This document shows, in pieces, positions 12,185-23,304 of a DNA stretch of 64,000 nt (position 1 is its first letter; the number at the start of each line of letters is the position of its first letter). This DNA comes from Oegoconia quadripuncta (taxonomy: Eukaryota; Arthropoda; Insecta; Lepidoptera; Autostichidae). The translations under genes and the position numbers were made by a program. Location: positions 8,278,815 to 8,342,814 of the forward strand of contig OX438742.1 in assembly GCA_949316235.1 (NCBI GenBank), written 5' to 3'. The notes beneath the pieces were generated by a model. The model saw only the letters and a list, made by a program, of their open reading frames with translations. It ran no database searches and was not told where the DNA came from.

Positions 12185-13627
12185 TAATTTACCACTTACA
12201 GCCTAAAGGTTACAGTCGATTTTGGAAAATCGATGTCCTTAGATTTGTACAAGTCTCGGGATTTTTCTTCTTCACAAACTTGGCTGTCAGGTCAATAGTC
12301 CTTACATAGGGGGGCCAAGAGCGAGACCGCTCTGCCGAGTCCGAATTCGCCCTATGGACGTCATTATAAATCCAATATATCGAACGTAAGCAGCCATTTT
12401 GCCATACATGACAACAAAAAATCCCCACCCCATCGTGATGGATATCAAATGATATGTCACAACGAAACAAATTCAAAAACTAAATAAATATTTAAAAATG
12501 CCGTTATAAACACCTACCTATTAATAATCAGAAACGAGACAAAATAGCTTAATTGATTTAAGGGTGGAGTTAAGTTAAGGGTCGCCTCAATACACCAATC
12601 ATGAAATGATCGAAGAGCATGGCAGTGCGCAGTTCAAGTTCTCAAAAAATATATTACCGCATAGATACCTCCGACTTCAGTTTTCGTCTTATTTTTAATG
12701 GGTAGATATTTATAACCGAAATCGGGTTTAAAAAAAATTTCCTTTTGAAGTTTTCCTGAAAATGTAAAATTAAATATCCTTTCTAGTGATTAATGAGTGA
12801 AGTCTAAACTTTAACTTGTCTTGAATCATAATGTTAGCTAAAGCTTTTGTGTAATATGCCACTATGAATGGCGACGTCAGTGAGCATCTCTTTGGCTTAT
12901 TGGTAGAGAAAAGTGTTGCCAAATCAGAGATGTGAAATTGCGGTAGCGGCACTTCAAAAGCGCGGATTATCGACAAAAAAAGCGGAATGTTTTGTTTTAA
13001 TATTTACATCAAATTTTCTCTCTCAATTCATACGCTTAACCTCTGTGTCCTCTCTTTCCTTTTTATAATTCCGCGGGTCAAGTATCTCGGCGCGCCTGTC
13101 AAATTTTCGAAAATACCTGCGGTGTTAAAACGTTTATAGATACTCTTCTACTGGGTGTATTTGTAATCTGTGAAAAGCTATAGCTACGGGAATATATTAT
13201 CTATGGATATAATGAATGAACACTACTACAGCTATAATACAAAAAATCAGAAAGGCGTCCGCCTACAGGTTAAAACTATTTTTATCTGTTTTATATGCAT
13301 TCGTACAGGACAAATGAAATGCTAAACGGTTGTTATAGCTCATTTGAAATAAGCGGAACTGCATAGGTTAAAAGTGGAAGGCGGATCGATTGACAATAAG
13401 GCGGTGTAAAAAACGAAAAAGCGGTACATCTGGCAACACTGGTAGAGGACACGTTAAATAGTCGGTCTTGTCTACTTTGTCAGTTTGAAAACCCTGATTA
13501 TGAGATCACTTAGTCTGACGGAAATCCACCAATCCGTACTTGGCGTAATCCGTTTACACAAATTCATTTAAGGAGCAATGTATACGCTTCTATAATAAGG
13601 TTCCATTAGACATTCAAAATTAATCTC
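12185..13627. other. No gene recognised
   Basis: An 88-codon minus-strand frame (12210-12476) and a 68-codon one (12770-12976) show no family resemblance and no splice context. AAGCGG-rich phrases recur around 12950 and 13360-13425. Confidence 0.4.
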
Positions 13628-13795
13628 GCAATAAATGACGACCGGTTGATGTAGTGGATAGTGACGCTGTATGCGAAACCAACGGTTGCTGCTTCGAATC
13701 CCTCGTAAATGTCTGTGTGCTGAATACGCTCATTTATTACCGATTATGGATGTTTACATAAATATTTATTTATATTTATCCATTATCTAGTAATG
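13628..13795 (+). mobile_element. SINE family C copy
   Basis: CGGTTGATGTAGTGGATAGT (box A region) and GCTTCGAATCCC (box B), then the GATTATGGATGTTTACATAA body shared with 16088-16365. Confidence 0.7.
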
Positions 13796-13837
13796 TGCTC
13801 TGTGGTATTGGTACGTAAAATGAATAGAACCAACTCG

Positions 13838-14040
13838 TTTATTGCCGTGGGTGTCGTAAAAGGCAACACGTTTTTGCACGTTTCCCTGCTCTCCTTGTCA
13901 CGTGTGCATTTCTGCATATTTCATAAGGTAGGTAAACCGTGGATGTTCAATCATTGGGCTTTTAATGTTTGGAACAACGAACACTGTTGTTTGGAATATC
14001 CTTGACCACCCCATTTGGGATAGAGGTCGACACGTTATGC
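13838..14040 (+). repeat. Dispersed repeat family D
   Basis: GGTGTCGTAAAAGGCAACAC, AACCGTGGATGTT and CCATTTGGGATAGAGGTCG. Other copies at 38455-38725 (+), 42330-42550 (-) and 54990-55190 (-). Confidence 0.65.
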
Positions 14041-14122
14041 ATGCATGTTTAGTAATTTTTTTAATAATCCTGTTATTTAAGTTTCACTGAAATTTATCTA
14101 TCACATGATATACACCGATCAA

Positions 14123-14330
14123 GGTATAAAGGAATATATAACAAATTCCAACCAAGACCCTCCAAACAATATCTCAAAAATTAAGCCTGCTACCTTAATT
14201 GTGTTGCCGATTGTACATTGACATATGGTATAAAGGAATATATAACAAATTCCAACCAAGACCCTCCAAACAATATCTCAAAAATTAAGCCTGCTACCTT
14301 AATTGTGTTGCCGATTGTACATTGACATAT
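14123..14330 (+). repeat. Perfect 104-bp tandem duplication
   Basis: 14123-14226 and 14227-14330 read identically base for base, starting GGTATAAAGGAATATATAAC and ending GTACATTGACATAT. Confidence 0.95.
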
Positions 14331-14689
14331 GGTACCTGTTGTTTGCTGTAGTTGACCGATGCACAAATATAATTTGTTATGGTAATTTGATGTAATGAGT
14401 GCAGGCAGTGTCGAGTATTGGAAAAGAATTAACAAAGCGCAGCAGCGCGCCGTAACTATGCTAATGGCGTACAGCGTGATTAATTGAAAAAGTGCATTAA
14501 GTGAAAGTCTGAACTGGAGAGGAATAAGAACACGCGAAGTATGGAAAGATTCGTATATTTTCAAATCATTTCAAATGTTATCGCAAGCTTTTATTTAGTT
14601 TGCAATGCTTTTATTACGTTTCAATATTTGACAAACCATTTTTCAAACACTTGCTTGTGCTTGATTGAGCTGAAATTTGTCATAATTAT

Positions 14690-15365
14690 GTAACTTCGGT
14701 AACACTGTAATATTACGGTAAAGCTGATGATGGAGCCGAGATGTTGGGACTGGAGCTCCCTGATGGCAAATGTCAAGACAGACGAATTTCGGCAAGTATG
14801 TTTTGTTGCCATGAGCATTTTCTATTACACATGATGACGTAGGTCTGAAGATTAGCCAGAATACTGTCACTGGAATTCCTTGATGAAAACTGCTAAATTA
14901 GTCAAATTTGGTGTCATATTTATTGCGCTCATGAGTTCTTTCATGATGACGAGGGTCTGAAGATAGAGTCGGAAGATTGCCATTGAAACTTGCTGATGCA
15001 AACTAGTAAAATATTTGAGTTGGGGCTTGAAGGTTTTGTTCTTATGAGTACACTCCTATACACATGAAGACGAGGGTCTAAAGATGGAGCTGAAAGATTT
15101 CTACTGGAACTGCTTGATGAAAACTGCTAGGAGAACCACTTAGGGCTAGTTTGTTTTGTTCTCATGAGTACTTTCCAATACACATGTTGACAAGGGTCTG
15201 AAATCCTAGCCGGAAGATTGCTAGTGGAACTTCCTGATGGAAACTGCTAAGAATGCGGGTTTGGGCTCGATTATTTCGTTCTCATGAGTACATTCCCATA
15301 CACATGATAATGAAGGTGTGAGGATGTTGCCGGAAGATTGCTACTGGAACTCCCTGGCGCAGATC
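14690..15365 (+). repeat. Degenerate tandem repeat, period about 119 bp, five to six units
   Basis: GGTCTGAAGAT-like landmarks fall near 14845, 14960, 15078, 15197 and 15317. Each is followed by CCGGAAGATTG-like sequence, a GGAACT-CCTGATG block and CTCATGAGTAC. Confidence 0.8.
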
Positions 15366-16087
15366 TGTTGCTCAAGGTGGGGTTCGTGCCGAGGAGCTGA
15401 ATGGCAGGGACTAGCAAACATGCACTGTCGCTAACTTACCAACGTCGGGACACCCAGGAGCACCCCGTTATACCTGATTATGGGGTCAGGAAGTCTCGCT
15501 ACCAGAGCAGTAGAGTACTTCAATTTAAGATCTATGCTCTTGTCAGTGGAGTCCTTTCCACACTTCTACACATTCCCCCTTACAACGACAAACGAACAAA
15601 CATTCTAATATAAGTAATATGTTGTGAAAACCTATTAATTTTATATTTTCCTCGTCGCGATTCGGGCTTTACTAATTGGACACAAGTGCGCCCAAATCCG
15701 CGTGTCCAGTGAACCAACCCAGATCCCAGAAATCCAGAGCAAGATAGGCGTCAAAACAATTTCTGTTTTTATTTAAAAAAAAAATACTTTTTTTATTTTT
15801 AAGTTTTTCTTAAATTTCTTAAAAATTCTTAAAAATCAATCCACTCTCAATTGTGAACAAATTAATTTCGCAGATCACAACCACAAGTGTATTCAATGGC
15901 ATTGCAATAACCCACCATATTTACCCAATATATAAACCTCATATTATTCAATAAATTGGGTGTAGTCAAGTAGTGTAACCGAGTCCTGAGGTTTCCGTAA
16001 CTGCCCAAAATCAGCCAATGACAAACTTTTTAAACTAAAAAACTTAAATATGTCTTTGCATAAAAGTTGTATGAAGTTTAATTATCG

Positions 16088-16365
16088 ACAACCTGTTTGG
16101 TGTAGTGGTTAGCAACTCTGACCACTATACCAAAACGTTGCTGGTTCGAATCCCGCTAGGAGCATATGCTTGTGTGATGAATACGGACATGTGTACCCGA
16201 GTTATGGATGTTTTCATTTATATTAAGTATATATTAAAAAAAAAAAATGTATTTATGTAGTATATCAACCACCTGGTATCCACAACACAAGCCTATAGTT
16301 GCTTACTGTGGAACTAGATGACGCTGTGTGTATGTCTAAGGATATTATATTTATTTAATAATATT
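16088..16365 (+). mobile_element. tRNA-derived SINE family C, near full length
   Basis: CCTGTTTGGTGTAGTGGTTA (box A), CTGGTTCGAATCCC (box B), then GATGAATACGGACATGTGTA and a 3' region with AACTAGATGACGCTGTGTGT. Confidence 0.8.
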
Positions 16366-16381
16366 TGTCACGTGATATAAA

Positions 16382-16580
16382 ATAAATAAATATGGCGGAC
16401 ACTTACACCAATCATCTAGTCCCATGCAAAGCTTGTACTATGGATACAAGATAACGGATAAACATACATAAATATTTATAAAAACATCCATTGACCCGAG
16501 AATAAAATGTTCATATTCGTCATACAAACATTTATCCCTCACGTGAACCTACAATTGTTGGTTTAAGGCCGCTATCCTCT
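16382..16580 (-). repeat. Dispersed repeat adjoining the SINE
   Basis: ACTTACACCAATCATCTAGT, ATGGATACAAGATAACGGAT and CATACAAACATTTATCCCTC. The same order as at 4970-5170. Confidence 0.65.
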
Positions 16581-16599
16581 CCACAAATCGGATTACAAT

Positions 16600-17785
16600 T
16601 GGGAACAATTTTACATTTACAAATGGGAATTAATGATTATGTATTTATTACTTAATTTGTACAATATGTCGAATTTCAAGATTGTTAGGACATTGGGAAG
16701 ATCTATAGAGTACTATATGAATTCTGTGTCTATTGGTTTCATGATATATGTTAGTGAGCGGAAGTTATAATACAAAATCAAGACGTGCAATTGGTCAATT
16801 TATAAAAAATGAAATTTTTTTCATTCAAATATATCACCAAATGTGTTAAAATCGGAACCGACATTAATCATAAATCGGCAATAAAATTTTTAATATAAAA
16901 AACCGCATTCAAACTGGTTTAATCCTTACCGGACTGGACGGACGCTCGTAGTTATATAGCTCGACTTTATTACAGAATTCGATATTAATTTTATTCCTGG
17001 CGTTAGTAGCTTATAAAATGTAAAACTATTTTAAGTACTACCCTGTACAAAATAAAGATGTTTTTTTACTTTATTTTCAAAAGGGCCTATATGCGAAGTG
17101 CGAGTTTTGCTTCGTTTCAACTTTACCATAGCGTTCGCGTTTACGTAAAAAGTAACTATGGAAAAAAATTGTTTTGCAAACTATCTGCTGGAGAAGCTGC
17201 ACATTACTTCATACAAATCGTCACGTAAACGTGAACGCGGTAGTAGATGTCGAAACAAAACTTGGCCCTCTGGATATACGGACAAACGAACAACAAAGTG
17301 ATCACATAGAATTCCGTTGTACCCAAAATGAGACATGAAAACCTAATAATATACTACTTTTATTACAATGTGCTAACTGATTTATTCTCAAAATTATATT
17401 TGTGTTGCGATGATGTTTATTTAACATTTGTTTATGGAGGAGCGAGACTTCCTGATACAAGTATCTTAATACTTACTAGGAGGTGTCAACCCTAGATCTA
17501 GTTATTGTGAGGAACGAAATAAACATTTTTATTTTTTATTTATTTTTTAATAATTGAACCCCCAAAAATTGGCAAAACAACCTACTTCAGTAATGTTTTG
17601 TTCTCTACCTCTCATCACCAGATTATCACAAAATTTATTGACGGTGTCACAAAAGAAGTACTTTTTTAAATCGGTTCCCAAATATTGGAGATAACGCAGA
17701 ACATACATTTTATTTTTAATAAAGACAAATTTTATAAACTCAAAAAAGGGCATTCTTCTCGTATTACACAATGCTTTGTTATATG
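16600..17785. other. No gene recognised
   Basis: AT-rich. Two similar AC-GTAAACG phrases (17140-17160 and 17220-17240) are the only internal pattern noticed. Confidence 0.4.
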
Positions 17786-17789
17786 CATA

Positions 17790-17935
17790 CCTTTTTTTTT
17801 TTTTTTATATGAGAGAGCGGCAAACGAGCATGCGGGTCACCTGATGGAAAGTAATCACCGCCGCCCATGGACACCCGCAACACCAAAAGTGTCACAGATG
17901 CGTTGCCGGCCTTTGAGGCCTTTGACCTAATTATA
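17790..17935 (-). mobile_element. Retroelement 3' end fragment
   Basis: A T-run, then GAGAGCGGCAAACGAGCATG, GGTCACCTGATGGAAAGT and CGCCGCCCATGGACAC, a phrase common in moth and butterfly genomes. The class is not certain from this fragment. Confidence 0.55.
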
Positions 17936-18859
17936 GTTAATTAATATTAATAGTTGTTTTCTTCCGGTTGAACTACGGACAGCGATCAGCAATAAATTTA
18001 CATCAAACCACTTAGTGTAGCAATTTTATTTCCAATAGCCATGTTTTGTCCCACTCGAAGTACATCCCACACCGTGGTCCTTGTCAGGTAGGATAAGAAT
18101 GTCTCATTTGTGTTCGCAACCCGTGTACAATATTAAAGGAGAAGACATTCCTCTCCATGTGTGAGTCTACTGTGCACAACCAGAAGGCCATCTGCGCGAA
18201 CAACCTACGCCAAGCGCCATTCGTAGCACCGTAGCCCGCTGCTCAGTAGGAGAGTTGAGGCCGGCCACGCTACGCGGTCCCCTCCTGCGCGCTTTGAATT
18301 CTTATTATAAATGGTTATCTTAATTGAATATGTATTTTATTTTTGAAGTATTATTTAGTGTCGAACTTTTAAAGATGGGGCTTTTAAATTTATTTGAGAT
18401 GGTGTAAACGAACTTTAACATCACGTTGAACCGAAAGTTCCGTTTTCCGTTTTATTTTGAAATTTTGAACTTTTGCCGCGATCGGGCGTCCATACCGTTG
18501 CGGGTTATGTACGGATGCGAGGTGGACGTAATAAGTTTAAACCGTGTTAGCGACCAAAATTTCCGGATGGTATGTATATTTTTATTATAAATTTATCATT
18601 ATTATTTCTGATATTTTCAATATTTAATTTGTCGAATAACTATCTGTATTTATTTTTCATTTATTGTGTAAATTATTTCTTAATATTTTATGAATCTTTC
18701 TTTTTTCTGTGGTTCAATTTTTATTTTTAACTTTTTGTGTTCTTTCCATTTTATATCTATTATTATTCTCTTGTCTTTATTTATATTTAGAAAAAAATGT
18801 ACAGGTGTTTTATTGCCGCTAACTGTGTCTACATTGTTTTGGAAATGAGTCGTTCATCG

Positions 18860-19020
18860 TAAACAGCGATGGGTAGCTGCGGCAGAGCGGTTTAAAACTC
18901 TTCGTAGGTAGTCCCTTTTCTCCTAGGGTCGAGTTGGCTGCGTCGTCGATGGTCGCGGGTTCGATTCTACGATAACTCCACTCCAATGGTGAACTAAAAT
19001 ATTCATGACTAACAATCAAA
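18860..19020 (+). mobile_element. tRNA-like repeat
   Basis: GGTAGCTGCGGCAGAGCGG and TCGCGGGTTCGATTCTACG resemble boxes A and B with a long insert. It is not a functional tRNA. Confidence 0.4.
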
Positions 19021-19029
19021 CTGCTTGAT

Positions 19030-20035
19030 TTTCTCTGTGCCGTTTTATTTTAATTACTCCCTAATTCCCATCCTTATTTTTTTAACCAAAAATATTTGGG
19101 TCACAATTATTAAAAAAAAAAAACTGTAACAGGCCGACAGACAAAATAATTCCATAAATGTTCCGTAATACTAAACATTGTTTTTTTATTTATTCACTAA
19201 ACCCCCCAAATCCAAATACATCAATAGTTTTCGAGATGATAGACAAGCGGACACCATGATGATAATATAAGTGTTCTGATTGGCCATTTTCAGATTAGAA
19301 CACTAACAAAATTGCATTTCTATTTTTAATGACGTAATCCAACTGCAACAATATACGTATATACCCAGAATGATGTCTACTGCCTCGTATAATGGCCTAA
19401 GTACTTAGAAACATAGCGCTTAAGTACTACACGGTCACTCACAGCGATGGTTTACCTACTCTAGTATTGAACTTAAGTTCATGCTGCTAGTTTCCAAACT
19501 GCGCATCAGATTTAAAATCTATTGATTAGGTAAAGTTGAGGTATATTCTTCAAGCTGACAAGAAATATTAATAATAATCAATATGAACTCTTTACAGAAT
19601 GATGCAAATGTCTAAATTACAATTTAAAGAGCGACTGCTAAATTCCGAACAGATAAGCGCAAGTCATACATTAAATTAGAGAAATTACATAAGTCAATAA
19701 TTTAAAATTACCCAAAACCAACTAAAATTCTATTTCCAATAAAAGGTTTCTCAGCAGATGCTCGAAATTTTCCTCATCGTCAATTTCTACTCCTTCCAAA
19801 GATTTCCTCTTCGACGTTTTCCTACCTTACCTTATACTACAGTCTTACCTTATCCGGACTTATTTTACTTCATATTTCAAATACTCAATTGCTTGCTTTG
19901 AAATTATTGGAATCCTTCACCTTACGGGTTGCCAAGGATACAATGGGGGGTATTGCTTAGGGGACCGACTTCACCGCGTGTCTACGCCATGCTGCAACTT
20001 TGAATGATTGCCAGTATGATATTAACTTTATTAAA
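19030..20035. other. No gene recognised
   Basis: AT-rich single-copy-looking sequence. The short frames have no support. Confidence 0.4.
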
Positions 20036-20039
20036 CTTA

Positions 20040-20990
20040 ATTATGAAAATGGGTCCCATCGAGGCGGGATTTCTGGAAAAAATTAGGAAAAGGTAGCCGC
20101 AGAGAATTTCTCATTTTTAGTCTGATACGATTTAAAATTAATATTTGACGTGCGCGACATGAGAATAACAATTTTACTATACAACTTAGAAATTTCAAGA
20201 TGGTTGCCGAAATTTCTAATCTTTGGACTAGTTCGACTTAAAATCGATATCTGCCGCAGATGAGAATAAAGAGTTTGTTATTAAACTTTGAAAATTTAAG
20301 GGACTTTTCTCTCTTTGTCTCGTTCGATCAGACTTTGAAAATTTGGGAATTCAAAATGGTGGCACATTTTTAGTCTGATTCGGCTCTGACTTTTTTAATT
20401 AAGACAAGCTAGCGAGCTTCCAAGGAAGTGCACTGCTCGACATCTCTTACACACAGTCAGAAAAGCGTACAAAAAGAATTGTGCAAACCCGAGACGGGCG
20501 TAAGACGAACTTATTAAACTGCAAAATTCATGATGGGGGCGACATTTCTCTTTTTGGTCTGATCCGACTCGTAATCTATATCTGACATGCGCCCTAGATA
20601 GATGTAACGATATTGCTGTTAAAATTGGAAAATACAAGATCGTAACCGATTTTTCGAAATTCAAATGAAATTATGCTTAGATTTCTGACGCCTGAGAATA
20701 AAGAGTTTGTTATGAAACTTAGAAGATTCAACCGACTCTCCGCATGTCCTGTTTGACATGACATTGGGAAATACGGGATTCAAAATGGCGGCCTATTTTC
20801 TTATATTTGATCTGATCCCACTTAAAATCGATATTTAACCTACTCAGGTTTCGATTACTCAATCGAAATTTTGGCCAAATTCTGAGATATCAAGATGGCG
20901 GTCGATGTTTCTTATTTAAAGTTTGATCTGATCGATAACTGATGAGCAACCTGAATGGAAGTAACTTATTTGTGATTGAAATTAGAAAAT
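20040..20990 (+). repeat. Degenerate medium-length repeat block next to the satellite
   Basis: A TCTGATCCGACTTAAAATCG-type phrase recurs near 20112, 20216, 20369, 20552, 20803 and 20918. Between the copies are AATAAAGAGTTTGTTAT and TTCAAAATGGCGGC-type phrases. The spacing is irregular (100-250 bp). Confidence 0.7.
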
Positions 20991-22140
20991 TTTGATTAGA
21001 CGCCGACTTTTTTGCTATTTGGTTCCACTGAACTCAAAATCGTTCTTAGGGCGGACAGACAATTCAGCATATTTGTCAAATAAACCTGAGGCAATTGCTG
21101 AATTCTCAAATAATCGCCTTCTCAAAATGCCACTTTCACAAAAAAAGCAACTGCAAAAAATTCTTAATTGGAGAAGTTGTCATTCTCCAATTGCTCTCAA
21201 AATGTAAATTTCTTGAAATAACAAATTCGCTAAAAGTCATAAATTAGTCAACTTCTCAAAATTACTACTGGAATACAATACCAAACTCCTATTTCTCCGA
21301 ATTCTATCTTTCCAAATTACAACTATCAACTTCGCAAAAAATTCAAGTCATATGATATGCGTAATTATAAATTAAAAATCACAATATCTCTGAATGCCAA
21401 CTTCTCGAAAATCCAACTTCAACATATTGTATCTTTACAAATTCCCAATTTGAAAAAAAATCAATTTCTCATAATACCCACATTCAGTCAGAGTTTTAAA
21501 AACAAAAACGTTTTAAAATATTAAATTTTTTGCAGTGGCTTTTCAAAATGCAACAAAATGTAAATTTTTCAAATTGTCAGCTACTCAAATGCCAACTTCT
21601 CAAACGGCAAAATTTCAAATTCTACAAATTCATTATTTCCGAAGACCCATTTTCAAAAAATTTCAACTTCCCGAAATGCCCAGCCGTTCGGTCAGAGTTT
21701 CGATGACCTTCACGAAAAGCCAACTGCACAAAACTTCTCAAAATGTCAGCTACTCAAAATGTCTATTTCTCAAAAGGCAACTACACAAACTGCCAACTGC
21801 ACAAAAATGACAACTTCTCAAATGGCAACTTCATAAAATAACAACTCAAAATGCAAACATCATAAAATCTCAATTGTTCATATTTGAAAATATTACTCAA
21901 AATGCAAATGTCGCACAATTCCAACTCAAACATTTCAACCTTCACAAAAAGTCAACTGCGGAAAAATTTCAAAATCTTAAAATATCACCAAATCACAATG
22001 TTCATTTCTCAATGGGCCACTTTGCAATATGCCAACTTCTTAAAATGAAGAGTCGAAATGCTAACTTTGCGAAACTAAATCAAACAATGAAAATTTCTCT
22101 AAATACCTGCTTTACTAAAAGTTAACAATTTAAAATGTCA

Positions 22141-22502
22141 ACTTCTCAAATTGTCATCTCAAATTGACAAATCAAACTGCCAACTTGGCAAAATATTTAA
22201 CTCAAAATGTGGACAAATTTCAAAATCTGAAAACGACAACGTGTCAAAATGCCAACACAATTCACAAAATGCCAGCTGTACAAAAATTCCACTTCTCAAA
22301 CTGTCAGCAACTCAAATGTCAACTTCTCAAATTGTCATCTTAAAATGACAAATGAATTTGCCAACTTGGCAAAATATTTAACTCAAAAAATGGACAAATT
22401 TCAAAATCTGAAAACGACAACTTCTCAAAATGCCAACACAATTCACAAAATGCCAGCTGCACAAAAATTCCACTTCTCAAACTGTCAGCGACTCAAATGT
22501 CA
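22141..22502 (+). repeat. 181-bp higher-order duplication inside the satellite
   Basis: TTGTCATC-TGACAAAT-CCAACTTGGCAAAATAT starts at 22151 and again at 22332. The two 181-bp copies stay clearly alignable through ACACAATTCACAAAATGCCA, unlike the surrounding array. Confidence 0.85.
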
Positions 22503-22972
22503 ACGTTTCAAATGGCACCTTTGTAAATTGCCAATATGTTTTTTCCATTTAAGACTTTATTTGCGAAAAATAGTAATAGTGATGATTATCATTACTACTA
22601 TATTTTGTTTAATTTAGATTTTTTTTAAACATGATCCTTTGTAAATACCCATATTCTGTTTATACCCAAAATAATGCACTATACTTTCTTTATTTTTGGC
22701 TTATTTTAATTCGTTGTGGTAAGCTGTCTACGTATTGTACTATATTTGAACTGATTGTTGATACCAATGTCTCATAACAATAAAAAATTTTTTAAGTATA
22801 ATTGCATTTTATTTAACCCTTGAACCTTAAACGTTTAAACATTTGCAGCTGTAGGAGTAAGTAATTAAAATTTTGTTATTTACTAATATGTACGTACTAC
22901 TTTACGTTCGTTCGTAAAACCAATGGTTTTCTTTTAAACATCATAATAGGATTCCATCATTGTGTTAAATGG

Positions 22973-23304
22973 AAACCGCCTCGGTGGCTAAATGTAAACA
23001 ACATTGTGTTTACTATTCGGAGGTCGCGGGTTCGATCCCCAGCGGGGTACATGTTTAAGTAGTCGGTTTGGTTGGTGGCATATTAAATGTCCGCCTGGCT
23101 ACCAGTACCACCATTATCCTAAATCTGCCGCCAAGCAGCAATGTTAATAGCATTGTTGTGTTCCGGTTGTCGGAGATAAGATAGTCAGTCCCCCAAATGT
23201 GTTGGGGTTTCCGGGTCAGTACGCTTCGACCTTCGACCTCATCTTCACTTAACATCAGCTGTGATTGAGGTCAAATACAAACCCGTTGTGCATAGAAAAA
23301 TGGA
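22973..23304 (+). mobile_element. SINE family B, full length, inserted in the satellite
   Basis: Head CCGCCTCGGTGGCTAAATGT, box B GGGTTCGATCCCCAGCGGGG, tail CCCGTTGTGCATAGAAAAA. Confidence 0.85.

Noticed and set aside
12210..12476. 88-codon minus-strand frame
   Set aside because: No homology recognised, no splice context and no expected downstream domain; length is within chance.
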